From assembly GCA_025738555.1 (NCBI GenBank), contig JAOVFP010000012.1, positions 496,001 to 560,000 on the forward strand: DNA of 64,000 bases. The letters run 5' to 3'. Made by a program: the position numbers and the translations under genes. This DNA is from Cyathus striatus (taxonomy: Eukaryota; Basidiomycota; Agaricomycetes; Agaricales; Nidulariaceae). Below the pieces are notes generated by a model. That model was not told the origin of the DNA and ran no database searches. It saw nothing but the letters and a program-made list of their open reading frames with translations. This document shows positions 63,410 through 64,000 of this stretch, piece after piece; within the stretch, counting starts at the first letter, position 1, and each line of letters opens with the position of its first letter.

Positions 63410-63877
63410 TGACTGCGGCAGAATCGAGGACGAAGATGACCTTCACTTCATCTTCGATAACCAGCTCATAGATAAGTACGATCCACAGCTTATATACCAA
63501 GGCAAAAGCGAGACGATCTGTCGTTGTAGACTTTCCTCTCATCAACAGGTTGCAAGCTCAGCCATACTCTGTGTATGTACCATTCACGAGTGAGTGAACG
63601 TGTGGAATGAGCGTCGACGAGTTTGCCGATGAAGCACCAAACGCGAATACTTATAGCTCTGTTCTTGAGTCAGTCACCTATTCACTAATGCTACATACTT
63701 CCTAGGACAGTCATCTCTTCTGGCTAAGTGCTTGTTCATGCAAACCAGCAAAGTCAGGCGAGTTATGAATCAGCAAGTGGGAGGTTGTCCAGCAAAGACT
63801 TTTATTAGGCAATAAATACAAGCACGTACTGCAGTATTTGAACGAGGTATAAATGTATGACGCGCTGCGATCGGGTG
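63111..63877. other. No supported gene
   Basis: About 770 bases between the DUF7770-like homology and the right-edge gene. Short frames on both strands have no domain. Stop positions suggest this is mainly 3' flanking sequence of both neighbours. Confidence 0.4.
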
Positions 63878-64000
63878 CTAGTATGGTCGCCTCCGTTCTT
63901 TAACCGTGTTAAGTTGTTTCTTTGCTTTCCCTCCATCACCAGTACCAAAAAATGATCGTATATCGCCTTGCTTGGGATCATACGCTACGCTTCCGATGCC
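63878..64000 (-). CDS. C-terminus of an unidentified protein with a PCNA-interacting box (partial)
   Basis: The last 40 codons of a minus-strand gene enter from the right edge: GIGSVAYDPKQGDIRSFF, then GTGDGGKAKKQLNTVKERRR and PY before the TAG at 63880-63878. QGDIRSFF matches the PIP-box consensus (Q-x-x-I/L/M-x-x-F/Y-F/Y), followed by basic residues as in many DNA replication or repair proteins. The rest of the gene is outside the window, so I cannot name it. Confidence 0.6.
   Translation of the reverse strand, partial: GIGSVAYDPKQGDIRSFFGTGDGGKAKKQLNTVKERRRPY

Overview
The window looks like nuclear DNA of a basidiomycete fungus, most likely an Agaricomycete. Nearly every gene is cut by many introns of about 45-75 nt, exons are short (down to 12-22 nt), genes lie close together on both strands, and several proteins (DUF4436, DUF7770, a Zn2Cys6 family with a VACNFCR start) are types I associate with mushrooms. 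I see no bacterial, viral, plasmid, CRISPR or transposon content. All assignments come from reading translations and splice sites; no database search was possible.

Layout, left to right: C-terminus of RAD50 (left edge); a large NRPS-like gene (adenylation domain, membrane domain, ferredoxin-reductase-like domain, no carrier domain); a SET/MYND protein; a DUF4436 membrane protein; a decayed or poorly sequenced coding stretch (10.0-10.8 kb); Derlin; an NDP-kinase-like protein lacking the catalytic His; TAM41; ALG6; a hotdog thioesterase divergent from an acyl-CoA dehydrogenase; the proteasome chaperone Nas2/PSMD9; THI4; chorismate mutase; then an 8.7 kb block on the minus strand with two septin-like GTPases and three Zn2Cys6 clusters; ILV3; a 2.4 kb empty stretch; RIO1 divergent from a four-TM protein; the WD40-cyclophilin PPWD1; two hypothetical proteins; an orphan 7-TM protein; the E4 ligase UFD2; mitochondrial bL35; ribosomal eS10; an APH-like kinase; a broken DUF7770 gene; and, at the right edge, the C-terminus of a protein with a PCNA-binding box.

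Most of the genes are housekeeping. Derlin and UFD2 both belong to the general ERAD/ubiquitin pathway, ALG6 to N-glycan assembly, THI4 to thiamine, ILV3 and chorismate mutase to amino-acid synthesis, TAM41 to cardiolipin precursors. They do not form a cluster. The unusual parts are the septin/zinc-cluster block, the A-TM-reductase protein and the His-less NDPK-like protein.

An important caveat for any user: at least seven genes need a single-base correction to stay in frame, and nearly all the positions lie in short homopolymers. This pattern looks like residual sequencing error more than true pseudogenes. One gene (DUF7770) instead has a substitution-type stop codon.
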